Below are positions 1 through 6,551 of a DNA stretch of 23,449 nt, one piece after another. The DNA lies in the NCBI GenBank assembly GCA_002373875.1, contig DFKQ01000078.1, positions 1 to 23,449 on the forward strand. Direction: 5' to 3'. The stretch is from Lachnospiraceae bacterium UBA3641 (GTDB taxonomy: Bacteria > Bacillota > Clostridia > Lachnospirales > Lachnospiraceae). The notes beneath the pieces are model-generated. The model searched no databases. It was given only the letters and a program-made list of their open reading frames with translations, and was not told where the DNA came from. The translations under genes were made by a program, and so were the position numbers. The stretch's first letter is position 1. Every line of letters starts with the position of its first letter.

Positions 1-144
1 CTGTCCGTCGGACCAGAGATTTGCTTACAGCTTCCTTCAGATTCCACCTCACGATGGACACCCTTGCTGTTCAGCTATACACTTCCCACTATCTGGGCGT
101 GTTCGGGACTTGCACCCGTTAGAGCGCGCCCATGGCGCGCAAAC
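1..144 (-). mobile_element. Group II intron (class C), 5' end only, runs off left edge
   Basis: Read on the minus strand, this stretch matches what I remember of the 5' part (domain I) of bacterial group IIC introns such as the Oceanobacillus iheyensis intron. It has CATGGG ten bases from the start, then GGGTGCAAGTCCCGAAC, then GCAAGGGTGTCC, then GGTGGAATCTGAAGGAAGC. Aligning on CATGGG puts the 5' splice site at position 144, giving GTTTG where GTGYG is usual. The rest of the ribozyme and any reverse transcriptase/maturase lie outside the window. The intron begins within the T-rich tail of a terminator hairpin, which is the known insertion preference of class C introns. No family search was run, and the exact end could be a few bases off. 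Confidence 0.85.
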
Positions 145-171
145 AGAAAAGAGATGCACTAAGCATCTCTT
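145..171 (-). terminator. Rho-independent terminator of the cold-shock gene, interrupted by the intron
   Basis: On the minus strand a perfect 9-bp stem (GCATCTCTT with AAGAGATGC, positions 149-171) has a 5-nt loop and is followed by TTTTCT before the intron starts. It lies about 105 bp behind the cold-shock stop codon. The 105 bp between holds no ORF or RNA I recognise, only a short TA run. Confidence 0.75.
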
Positions 172-276
172 CTCTTAATCTTTGTTAATACGACTGCTAC
201 TTCCCCTAATACAAACCCATGTGATTATCAATCCACGTATATATATATCAGAAAAGGCACAAGTTGTAAAACTAGA

Positions 277-474
277 TTATAACTTTGTTACGTTGGTTGC
301 CTGAGGTCCCTTTTCACCCTGAACTACGTCGAACTCAACGGCTGCTCCCTCGTCAAGAGACTTGAAGCCTTCCATATTAAGTCCTGAATAGTGAACGAAT
401 ACGTCCTGTCCCTGCTCATCAGAGATGAATCCGTATCCCTTCTGGTTGTTGAACCACTTTACTGTACCCTTCAT
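277..474 (-). CDS. csp: Cold-shock protein (CspA family)
   Basis: This is a 65-residue single cold-shock domain, the usual full length for bacterial Csp proteins. Such proteins bind single-stranded RNA and DNA and act as RNA chaperones in the cytoplasm. Both nucleic-acid motifs are present: RNP1-like KGYGFI at residues 12-17 and RNP2-like VFVHY at residues 25-29, plus the KWFN start typical of the family. The ATG at 474 is preceded by GGAGGT at a normal distance. The gene has its own promoter (526-554) and terminator (149-171), so it is probably a single-gene transcript, although no terminator separates it from the HD-GYP gene upstream. The number in the Csp series cannot be assigned. Confidence 0.97.
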   Translation of the reverse strand: MKGTVKWFNNQKGYGFISDEQGQDVFVHYSGLNMEGFKSLDEGAAVEFDVVQGEKGPQATNVTKL

Positions 475-503
475 TTCAGTACCTCCAAAAAAAAATAAAA
501 TTG

Positions 504-522
504 ATAGATGAATAACATCTAT
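504..522 (-). promoter_or_regulatory. Hairpin at the predicted 5' end of the csp transcript
   Basis: A perfect inverted repeat, ATAGATG and CATCTAT with a 5-nt loop, covers the predicted transcription start (about 519-520). A T-rich stretch and the ribosome binding site follow. It could stabilise the 5' end, act as an operator or tune translation with temperature. The function is inference. Confidence 0.4.
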
Positions 523-525
523 AAG

Positions 526-554
526 ATAATATCACACGAATGTCATTTTGTAAA
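526..554 (-). promoter_or_regulatory. Sigma-A-type promoter of csp
   Basis: On the minus strand, TTTACA (554-549), a 17-bp spacer and TATTAT (531-526). The start would be near 519, giving a leader of about 45 nt. Confidence 0.65.
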
Positions 555-562
555 TAATTATT

Positions 563-1708
563 CTATACACCCGACTGGTTAGGCGGCATCTGCGTCATTG
601 ACTTGGCGCTTACCTGCTGCTGGCGGTGCTGCATTTCCATGGCTTCAAGCTGTCTGCTCATTTCATAAATATCGGCGTGTGCCCGCTGGAAGGCCGACAC
701 GACCGTCGGATCGAACTGAAGCCCTGCCGCCTGAGTGATTATGTTGTAGGCCTGTTCATGTGTCTTACTCTGCTTATAGGACCTTGTAGACACAAGGGCA
801 TCGTAGGTATCCGCAACGGAAAGGATCCTTGCCAGTATGGGAATATTAACCCCCATCAGGTGGTCCGGATAGCCGCCGCCGTCGTACCTCTCATGATGGA
901 AACGAGCCATCTGATAGGTAAAATTAAGGAACTTCGTATTGGGTATAAGGTAGGAATACTTCTGTATGGCGTTAGCCGCAAGCACGGTATGGCGCTTCAT
1001 CAGCTCGAATTCCTCATCGGTATATTTACCGGTTTTCTGTAATATATGATCGGGTATACCGATCTTACCCATATCATGCAGCTGCGAGGACAGGATGATA
1101 AGTTCAAAATCAGCCGGATCTATCCCGTAATTTATGCCGGACATTAACATCTCCCGAAGTATAAGCCCCATATATCTCGAAACAGCCAGTGCGCTCATTC
1201 CGGCATAGGTATCCTTAACCGTTATGAGGTCCGTTATGACACCGATGATAAAGTACTCAAGCTTTAATGTATTCTGGCCGGCCGCTGCCATGGACTTCTG
1301 AAGCTGGCTCGAAAAAGAACCCATCTGCTTCTTACCTTCAAGAAGCTCGATCTGCATCTCCACCCGCTTCTTAAGGATAGGCATGCTAATGGGCTTCTTG
1401 ACAAAATCACATGCTCCCAGCCTGTAGGCTTCAACCTCCGTGGATGCATCCTTGTCGCCCGACACCATGATGACCCTTGTATTCTTGGTCTTCTCACCCG
1501 TCATAAGGCGTGTCAGGACTTCAAAGCCGGAAACCCCCTGAAGAACCACATCCATGATAACGATGTCCGGCATTATGGTAGCCTTATTAAGTCTTGCCAG
1601 CGCCTGCTTGGAATTGTTCATGGCGGTGACATTATAATCCCTCTCAAGTGCCTTCTGGATCATAACAAGCTCAACTTCACTGTTGTCCAGGATCATTATA
1701 GAATACAT
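563..1708 (-). CDS. Response regulator with HD-GYP domain (RpfG-like, probable cyclic-di-GMP phosphodiesterase)
   Basis: A 381-residue cytoplasmic protein. An N-terminal receiver domain (about 1-120) has the phospho-acceptor Asp53 in PDIVIMD, Ser83 and Lys104. Only one acid is present in the usual acidic pair (LDNSE, Asp8 then Asn9). A linker leads to an HD-GYP domain (about 150-350) with HDMGKIGIP at 211-219, HHERYDGGGYP at 271-281 and ADTYDAL. HD-GYP proteins hydrolyse cyclic di-GMP. The histidine usually found in the first helix (GxHxxRV) appears to be a serine near 172, so metal binding may differ. The C-terminal 30 residues are rich in Gln and Met. The ATG lies 13 bases inside the end of hisA, so translation is probably coupled. 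No partner kinase is in the window. Confidence 0.93.
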   Translation of the reverse strand: MYSIMILDNSEVELVMIQKALERDYNVTAMNNSKQALARLNKATIMPDIVIMDVVLQGVSGFEVLTRLMTGEKTKNTRVIMVSGDKDASTEVEAYRLGACDFVKKPISMPILKKRVEMQIELLEGKKQMGSFSSQLQKSMAAAGQNTLKLEYFIIGVITDLITVKDTYAGMSALAVSRYMGLILREMLMSGINYGIDPADFELIILSSQLHDMGKIGIPDHILQKTGKYTDEEFELMKRHTVLAANAIQKYSYLIPNTKFLNFTYQMARFHHERYDGGGYPDHLMGVNIPILARILSVADTYDALVSTRSYKQSKTHEQAYNIITQAAGLQFDPTVVSAFQRAHADIYEMSRQLEAMEMQHRQQQVSAKSMTQMPPNQSGV

Positions 1709-2466
1709 TCCATGACCTCCGTCATTTCCAAATTACCGCCAAAAAGGCTCAATGCGCTTCCAACCGTAAAGTCAATACGCCCGCCTCCGGTCCGTTTAAC
1801 AGTCTCAATATCCTCAAGGGTTGAAATCCCGCCCGCATAGGTTATCGTATGGGGAACCCGTGACAGGATACTCAGGACATCCGTATCTATTCCCGACCTC
1901 TTCCCCTCCACATCAACCGCATGGACAAGAAATTCATCACAATACCCGGACAGCTCGTCAAATAATCCTGCCTCCAGCCTGTGCTCCGTAAACTTCTGCC
2001 ACCTGTCCGTGACTATATAGTAACCGTCATCCTTCTTACGGCATGACAGGTCTAAAACAAGGCGGTCACTTCCGACCGTCTCCTTAAGCTCATTTAACCT
2101 GTTTATATCTATACATCCATCCCTGAAAACATATGAGGTTACGATGACATGCGAGGCCCCTGCCTCAATGAAAGATAAAGCATTGGCGGCATTTATCCCG
2201 CCGCCTATCTGCAGCCCATTCGGATATGCGCTTAAGGCTTCAAAAGCTGCTGCCCTTGTCAGTTCGTACTCACTCGTGCCCGGAGCGTTAAGCATTGCTA
2301 TATGTCCGCCGTTAAGTCCGTATTCCTTATATATACGTGCATAGTAAGCCGCGCTCTTATCCGAAACATAATTTTCCAAAGTATCATTACCCGAATCGGT
2401 AAGGCTCCCGCCAACTATCTGTTTAACTCTTCCATTATGGATATCAATACACGGTCGGAACCTCAT
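1696..2466 (-). CDS. hisA: ProFAR isomerase, eukaryotic-type HisA (HIS6-like)
   Basis: A 256-residue TIM-barrel enzyme that isomerises ProFAR to PRFAR in histidine synthesis. It resembles yeast HIS6 as I remember it more than classical bacterial HisA: it starts FRPCIDIHNGRVKQIVGG and has LQIGGGIN, VIVTSYVF, DLSCRK, HAVDVEG and TYAGGIS, with GSALSLFGGNL near the end. Bacterial HisA usually has IDLKxGxCVRLxxGD at the start. It stands alone, with no other his gene here, between fbp and the HD-GYP gene that overlaps it. The ATG at 2466 follows GGGGG at 2472-2476, and that binding site lies in the 3' arm of a hairpin (2472-2492). Confidence 0.92.
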   Translation of the reverse strand: MRFRPCIDIHNGRVKQIVGGSLTDSGNDTLENYVSDKSAAYYARIYKEYGLNGGHIAMLNAPGTSEYELTRAAAFEALSAYPNGLQIGGGINAANALSFIEAGASHVIVTSYVFRDGCIDINRLNELKETVGSDRLVLDLSCRKKDDGYYIVTDRWQKFTEHRLEAGLFDELSGYCDEFLVHAVDVEGKRSGIDTDVLSILSRVPHTITYAGGISTLEDIETVKRTGGGRIDFTVGSALSLFGGNLEMTEVMECIL

Positions 2467-2558
2467 AACTGCCCCCGATCTTGCATCGGGGGAGCCCGCC
2501 GGCTTTGAGGCATCAGGAAAAATCCGATAGGAATTTTTACATATAACTGCCCCCGATC
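2465..2558 (-). repeat. 16-bp direct repeat and two hairpins in the fbp-hisA gap
   Basis: ATAACTGCCCCCGATC occurs at 2465-2480 and again at 2543-2558. The left copy holds the hisA binding site and part of its start codon; the right copy includes the fbp stop codon. Between them are a perfect 8-bp hairpin (2472-2479 with 2485-2492), the word GCCGGCTTTGAGGCATCAG (2498-2516) and a weaker AT-rich hairpin (2518-2538). The hairpin next to hisA would sequester its ribosome binding site. Two words here recur inside htpG (10135-10195). Confidence 0.7.
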
Positions 2559-4512
2559 ACTTTTCTACAATTATACCATCCCTGTATGCCTTAAGTAAAT
2601 CCTCCAACTGACATATTTGTTCCCTTATATCATATCCTGTATCGGTATCGGCCACCCTGAGCCTTATGGACGAGGATTCAACGATGAAGGAATCCGATAC
2701 TATATCCGTCTCCTTGCGTATGGCTGCCTCCTTGCTCTCGAAGGGTTCATGGGCTGCTATCCACATACCGTGGGAATTATATACCAGAGTATATCCGGCA
2801 ATACCCGTCTTGGCCTGGTAGGCCTTGGAAAAGCCGCCATCTATTACAAGGAGCTTCCCACCGCACTTTATGGGACTCTCTCCCTTTTTCTGTTCAACGG
2901 GCACATGACCGTTCACAATATGGGAGAAGTTCTCGTCGAGACCGAATTCCTTAAGTATCCTGTTTACCGTAGCCTCATCATCGATCAGCTCGTAATACTT
3001 ATTCTTCTTCTCAACATGGGTTTCCTTATCCTCTATAAGATACCTCTCGAAGGTAGCCATCTTGTCCTTACCGAATACCGGCGAATTGGCATTGGTCCAG
3101 ATATACCATAAAATATCCTTCCCCCGCACTGTCTCTTTATCATTCCCGGCTCCGTAATAGCCCTTCCTTGCATAATTATCAAGGACATCATAAAGGGCCT
3201 TACCGCTGTAGGTCTTGCCGAAGAGCTTAACCTTCTTAAAGTCACCGTTTTCATCAAGGGGAACGCATCCGTGATACAAAAGGTTGGAATTATATATCTT
3301 ATACATGCTGCCCTTGCTGTACAAAAAGCGTACATGGGTCTGCAGCTTCTCGCTGCGCACAAATGCATGCCTCAGCCTCTCCATCATATCCTCTTCGGCA
3401 GGGGTCAGCTTGTAAGGATCCTTCCTGTCCACCGTCGGAAAGTCGGTGTCCTTAAGCGGATATGTCTTGCCCTTTATCTTCACCGTTCCTTTCTTCCAGT
3501 CGATCTTATCAAGAAGCAGGCGATCCTCCATCTCCCATTCCGGATACTTTTTTATAAGCTGTCCTTCCAATTTAAACTGGATGATCGTCATGGCCTTATG
3601 CATCATCTTGTTAAGGGCAGCATATCTTGCGTCATATTCATTGTTCACCGAGGTCTTGAAGGTCTCGCAGTCCACATCCCTATAGGTATCAAGACAGAAG
3701 GTTACAAGCGGTACCAGATTGATACCGTAACCCTCTTCCAGCGTATCCAGATTTCCGTATCGTATCGCCATTCTGAGAACCGAAGCTATACAGGCATCCT
3801 GACCTGCTGCCGCCCCCATCCATACAACATCATGATTTCCCCATTGTATATCGACAGAATGATATTTCTTAAGGGTATCCATGATTATATGCGGTCCCGG
3901 ACCCCTGTCATAAATATCACCGACTATATGAAGATGATCAATGACAAGACGCTGTATAAGGTTGCTTATCGCTATAATAAAATCCTGGGCCCTGCCTATC
4001 CGTATTATCGTATGGATGATCTCATTATAGTAGGCTTCCTTGTTCTGAACCTCCGCCTTCTCGGTAATAAGCTCCTCTATGACATAGGCAAAATCCCCCG
4101 GCAGTGCCTTACGTACCTTGGATCTTGTGTATTTGCTGGCAACGCGCTTGGTGATCTGGACAAGGCGGTGGAGGGTTATCTTATACCAGTCCTCGATATT
4201 ATCCTCTTCCTTAAGGATCATATCCAGCTTCTCCTCCGGATAATATATGAGGGTTGCCAGGCTCTTCTTATCCCTGACGCTTAAGGTATTGCCGAATTCC
4301 TCGTCGATCTTACGTTTAATGGAACCCGACCCGTTCTTCAGGATATGGTTGAACTGCTCATATTCCCCGTGGATATCAGTCATAAAGTGCTCTGTACCCT
4401 TGGGCAGGTTGAGGATCGACTGAAGGTTTATTATCTCGGTCGATGCTGCCGCAATGGTGGGATATTCCTTGGCGAGTATCCTCAAATAATTAATCTTTTT
4501 TTCGTTATTCAC
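2557..4512 (-). CDS. fbp: Fructose-1,6-bisphosphatase, class III
   Basis: This enzyme dephosphorylates fructose 1,6-bisphosphate to fructose 6-phosphate in gluconeogenesis. It belongs to the large Firmicutes class III family, about 650-670 residues, a metallophosphatase fold. Visible motifs are YPTIAAASTEIINLQ and LPKGTEHFMTDIHGEYEQF near the N terminus, GDIYDRGPGP and WGNHDVVWMGAA in the middle, and HIVNGHVPV with LLVIDGGFSKAYQ near the end. I prefer the GTG at 4512 (651 residues), because AGGAG at 4524-4528 lies 11 bases upstream and the protein then begins where the family usually does. An upstream GTG at 4581 would overlap dapB and add 23 residues without a good binding site. Its place behind dapA-dapB suggests co-transcription. 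Confidence 0.96.
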   Translation of the reverse strand: MNNEKKINYLRILAKEYPTIAAASTEIINLQSILNLPKGTEHFMTDIHGEYEQFNHILKNGSGSIKRKIDEEFGNTLSVRDKKSLATLIYYPEEKLDMILKEEDNIEDWYKITLHRLVQITKRVASKYTRSKVRKALPGDFAYVIEELITEKAEVQNKEAYYNEIIHTIIRIGRAQDFIIAISNLIQRLVIDHLHIVGDIYDRGPGPHIIMDTLKKYHSVDIQWGNHDVVWMGAAAGQDACIASVLRMAIRYGNLDTLEEGYGINLVPLVTFCLDTYRDVDCETFKTSVNNEYDARYAALNKMMHKAMTIIQFKLEGQLIKKYPEWEMEDRLLLDKIDWKKGTVKIKGKTYPLKDTDFPTVDRKDPYKLTPAEEDMMERLRHAFVRSEKLQTHVRFLYSKGSMYKIYNSNLLYHGCVPLDENGDFKKVKLFGKTYSGKALYDVLDNYARKGYYGAGNDKETVRGKDILWYIWTNANSPVFGKDKMATFERYLIEDKETHVEKKNKYYELIDDEATVNRILKEFGLDENFSHIVNGHVPVEQKKGESPIKCGGKLLVIDGGFSKAYQAKTGIAGYTLVYNSHGMWIAAHEPFESKEAAIRKETDIVSDSFIVESSSIRLRVADTDTGYDIREQICQLEDLLKAYRDGIIVEK

Positions 4513-4570
4513 AGTATTTGCTTCTCCTATCCGGCATGCTTTCTCTATCCGGTCGCAAGACATCCGCCGC

Positions 4571-5335
4571 TTATTCGGCACCCTCTACGACATCCTTCAT
4601 GGTGTAATGTCCTGCCGGCTTACCCATAAGGAACTTGGCGGCTTCTACCGCCCCCTTACCGAATACCGCACGGGAATAAACCCGGTGCGAAAAAGTAATG
4701 ACTTCATCGGTTCCGGCAAAGATAACATCATGATCCCCCACTATGGTACCCCCGCGCACTGCAGATATACCAAGCTCCTTGGAGCCCCTCTTCTGCCTTA
4801 CCTGACTTCTGTCATATACATAATCATACTGATTACCCGCGGCTTCATTTATGGCATCCGCAAGGGCGAGCGCGGTACCGCTGGGAGCATCCAGCTTCAT
4901 CCTGTGATGCTTCTCAACTATCTCGATATCAAAACCCGCATCGGCAAATACCCCGGTCGCTTCAGCCAGAAGCTTCATGAGTACATTTATTCCAAGAGAC
5001 ATATTGGCCGATTTAAGGATCGCAACCTTACCGGCGCAGTCCTCAAGATGCTTTATCTGCTCCTCCGTAAGACCGGTCGTGCATTCCACGCACGGGATCT
5101 GATTTGCCACACACCAGTCAAGCAGGTGATCGACTGCCGAAGCATTACCGAAGTCAATAACAACATCCCCCTTAACATTGCAGTCCTCAAGGCTTGTAAA
5201 AACAGGATAGTCGTTCTTCTTCTCACCTGTTATGTCAACTCCTGCGACTATCCGCGAATTCGGATCATCAGCTACTATGCCCGTTATCATCTGTCCCATA
5301 CGGCCATTACAGCCGTGCATGATTATATTTACCAC
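4571..5335 (-). CDS. dapB: 4-hydroxy-tetrahydrodipicolinate reductase
   Basis: A 254-residue enzyme of the lysine/diaminopimelate pathway that reduces the product of DapA with NAD(P)H. The N-terminal nucleotide-binding site reads MHGCNGRMGQ (6-15). The catalytic and substrate motif is EKHHRMKLDAPSGTA at 141-155, with His143, His144 and Lys147 in the expected places. The length is typical, around 250. The start is a GTG at 5335, with GGGAGGG seven bases upstream. It follows dapA by 16 bp, so the two share a message under the lysine riboswitch. Confidence 0.97.
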   Translation of the reverse strand: MVNIIMHGCNGRMGQMITGIVADDPNSRIVAGVDITGEKKNDYPVFTSLEDCNVKGDVVIDFGNASAVDHLLDWCVANQIPCVECTTGLTEEQIKHLEDCAGKVAILKSANMSLGINVLMKLLAEATGVFADAGFDIEIVEKHHRMKLDAPSGTALALADAINEAAGNQYDYVYDRSQVRQKRGSKELGISAVRGGTIVGDHDVIFAGTDEVITFSHRVYSRAVFGKGAVEAAKFLMGKPAGHYTMKDVVEGAE

Positions 5336-5351
5336 TTATATACCCTCCCAG

Positions 5352-6239
5352 CTAATGTAATACACCGTATTCTTTCATAGCACTCTCAAGCTTTTTAACA
5401 TTTTCAGGCTCCATTTCGGTCAGCGGACGACGCAGGACTCCTCCGCCCCTTCCCTGAAGCTCTACTGCCTTCTTGACGGGAATGGGATTAACCTCGCAGA
5501 AAAGGGCATTGCACAGGGGCAGTGCCTCAAGCTGAAGCTTACAGCTTGTTTTAACATCTCCGTCAAGATATGCGGCCACAATATCATGGGTCTGCTCAGG
5601 TGCCACATTGGCAAGCACCGAGATGACTCCCTTGCCGCCAAGCGACAGGATCGGAACTATCTGATCATCATTGCCCGAATACAGATCAATGTCATCACCC
5701 GCAAGATGCATGAGCCTTGCAACGTGTGATATATTCCCGGTAGCCTCCTTTATCGCAACGATATTGCTTACGTTCTTCGCAAGATAAGCAGCAGTCTCGG
5801 GCTGAATGGTGCAGCCTGTTCTTGAGGGAACATTATACATTATGATCGGGAGGCTGACGGATTGAGCTATCATTGTATAATGCTCTATAAGACCCTTCTG
5901 TGTCGCCTTGTTATAGTAGGGTGTGACTATCAAAAGAGCATCCACGCCGTATCCTTCCGCTTCTTTAGACAGATATATGGCTGTTTCCGTGCAGTTGGAC
6001 CCTGTTCCCGCTATCACCGGTATCCTCTTATTAACAACTTCCGCACAGAATTTAATACATTCAAGATGCTCCTCATGTGTAAGGGTCGATGCCTCACCTG
6101 TCGTACCGCACACTATTATGGCATCGGTCCCGCCCTTGATCTGATACTCTATCTGATCCCTGAATGTATCATAGTCAACCGATCCGTCCTTCCCAAATGG
6201 TGTTGTAATGGCAACACCTGATCCTGTAAATATAGCCAT
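5352..6239 (-). CDS. dapA: 4-hydroxy-tetrahydrodipicolinate synthase
   Basis: A 295-residue TIM-barrel aldolase that condenses pyruvate with aspartate semialdehyde, the committed step to diaminopimelate and lysine. The Schiff-base lysine is Lys164 in VAIKEATGN. The catalytic triad residues are also present: Thr47 in GTTGE, Tyr109 in TPYYNK and Tyr135 in MYNVPSRTG. The ATG at 6239 has GGAGG five bases upstream. It is the first gene behind the lysine riboswitch at 6284-6500, so it should be turned off when lysine is abundant. Confidence 0.98.
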   Translation of the reverse strand: MAIFTGSGVAITTPFGKDGSVDYDTFRDQIEYQIKGGTDAIIVCGTTGEASTLTHEEHLECIKFCAEVVNKRIPVIAGTGSNCTETAIYLSKEAEGYGVDALLIVTPYYNKATQKGLIEHYTMIAQSVSLPIIMYNVPSRTGCTIQPETAAYLAKNVSNIVAIKEATGNISHVARLMHLAGDDIDLYSGNDDQIVPILSLGGKGVISVLANVAPEQTHDIVAAYLDGDVKTSCKLQLEALPLCNALFCEVNPIPVKKAVELQGRGGGVLRRPLTEMEPENVKKLESAMKEYGVLH

Positions 6240-6283
6240 AGCTTCCTCCTTTATATTATGTTATTCGTGGTTCCACTTACGAT

Positions 6284-6312
6284 AAAAAAAAGACCGTCAA
6301 CGTGAGACGGTC
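6284..6312 (-). terminator. Terminator of the lysine riboswitch
   Basis: On the minus strand, GACCGTC and GACGGTC form a 7-bp stem with a 7-nt loop, followed by eight T (6291-6284). The loop side TCACGTTGA (6297-6305) is perfectly complementary over 9 bp to TCAACGTGA (6346-6354), which gives an alternative antiterminator helix. Confidence 0.9.
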
Positions 6313-6332
6313 CGCTTAGTACTGGATCTTAT

Positions 6333-6500
6333 GATAGCTCACCATTCACGTTGATTGTGATTGACAGTCATATACCTCTTCGGCATATGCCCAAGCGACA
6401 GTTAACTTGATCCTGCCCTTTCGGCGCCGGTTCCTTTCTCCCATATTCATCCATGCAAGTCATGTCCCATAGGTTACTGATAACAAGCGCGACCTCTATC
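6333..6500 (-). promoter_or_regulatory. Lysine riboswitch (L box) aptamer
   Basis: The minus strand carries landmarks of the L box as known from B. subtilis lysC: GATAGAGGTCGCGC at the start, GGGAGAAAGGAACCGGCGCC then GAAAGGG, GGGCATATGCCGAAGAGG, GACTGTCAATC, and the closing GAGCTATC. GATAG (6500-6496) pairs with CTATC (6337-6333) as helix P1. It lies directly upstream of the dapA terminator and dapA itself. Bound lysine should favour the terminator. Confidence 0.93.
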
Positions 6501-6519
6501 TTCTGTATGATTTTTAACT

Positions 6520-6548
6520 ACAATAACACCAACAAAGATACATGTCAA
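6520..6548 (-). promoter_or_regulatory. Promoter of the lysine riboswitch and dap genes
   Basis: On the minus strand, consensus TTGACA (6548-6543), 17 bp, then TATTGT (6525-6520). The start would be near 6513, just before the aptamer. The -35 box lies only a few bases from the stop codon of the penicillin-binding protein gene. Confidence 0.75.
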
Positions 6549-6551
6549 GGA

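Noticed and set aside
2518..2538. Terminator of fbp
   Set aside because: The stem is AT-rich with a bulge and GC pairs are few. It is better described as part of the repeat, and read-through into hisA is likely.
3271..4284. Long plus-strand open frame (337 codons) across fbp
   Set aside because: It lies wholly antisense to fbp, whose family motifs are clear, and its translation shows no recognisable domain or binding site.
4607..5380. Plus-strand open frame (257 codons) over dapB and the end of dapA
   Set aside because: It is antisense to two well-supported genes, and the product has no family features.
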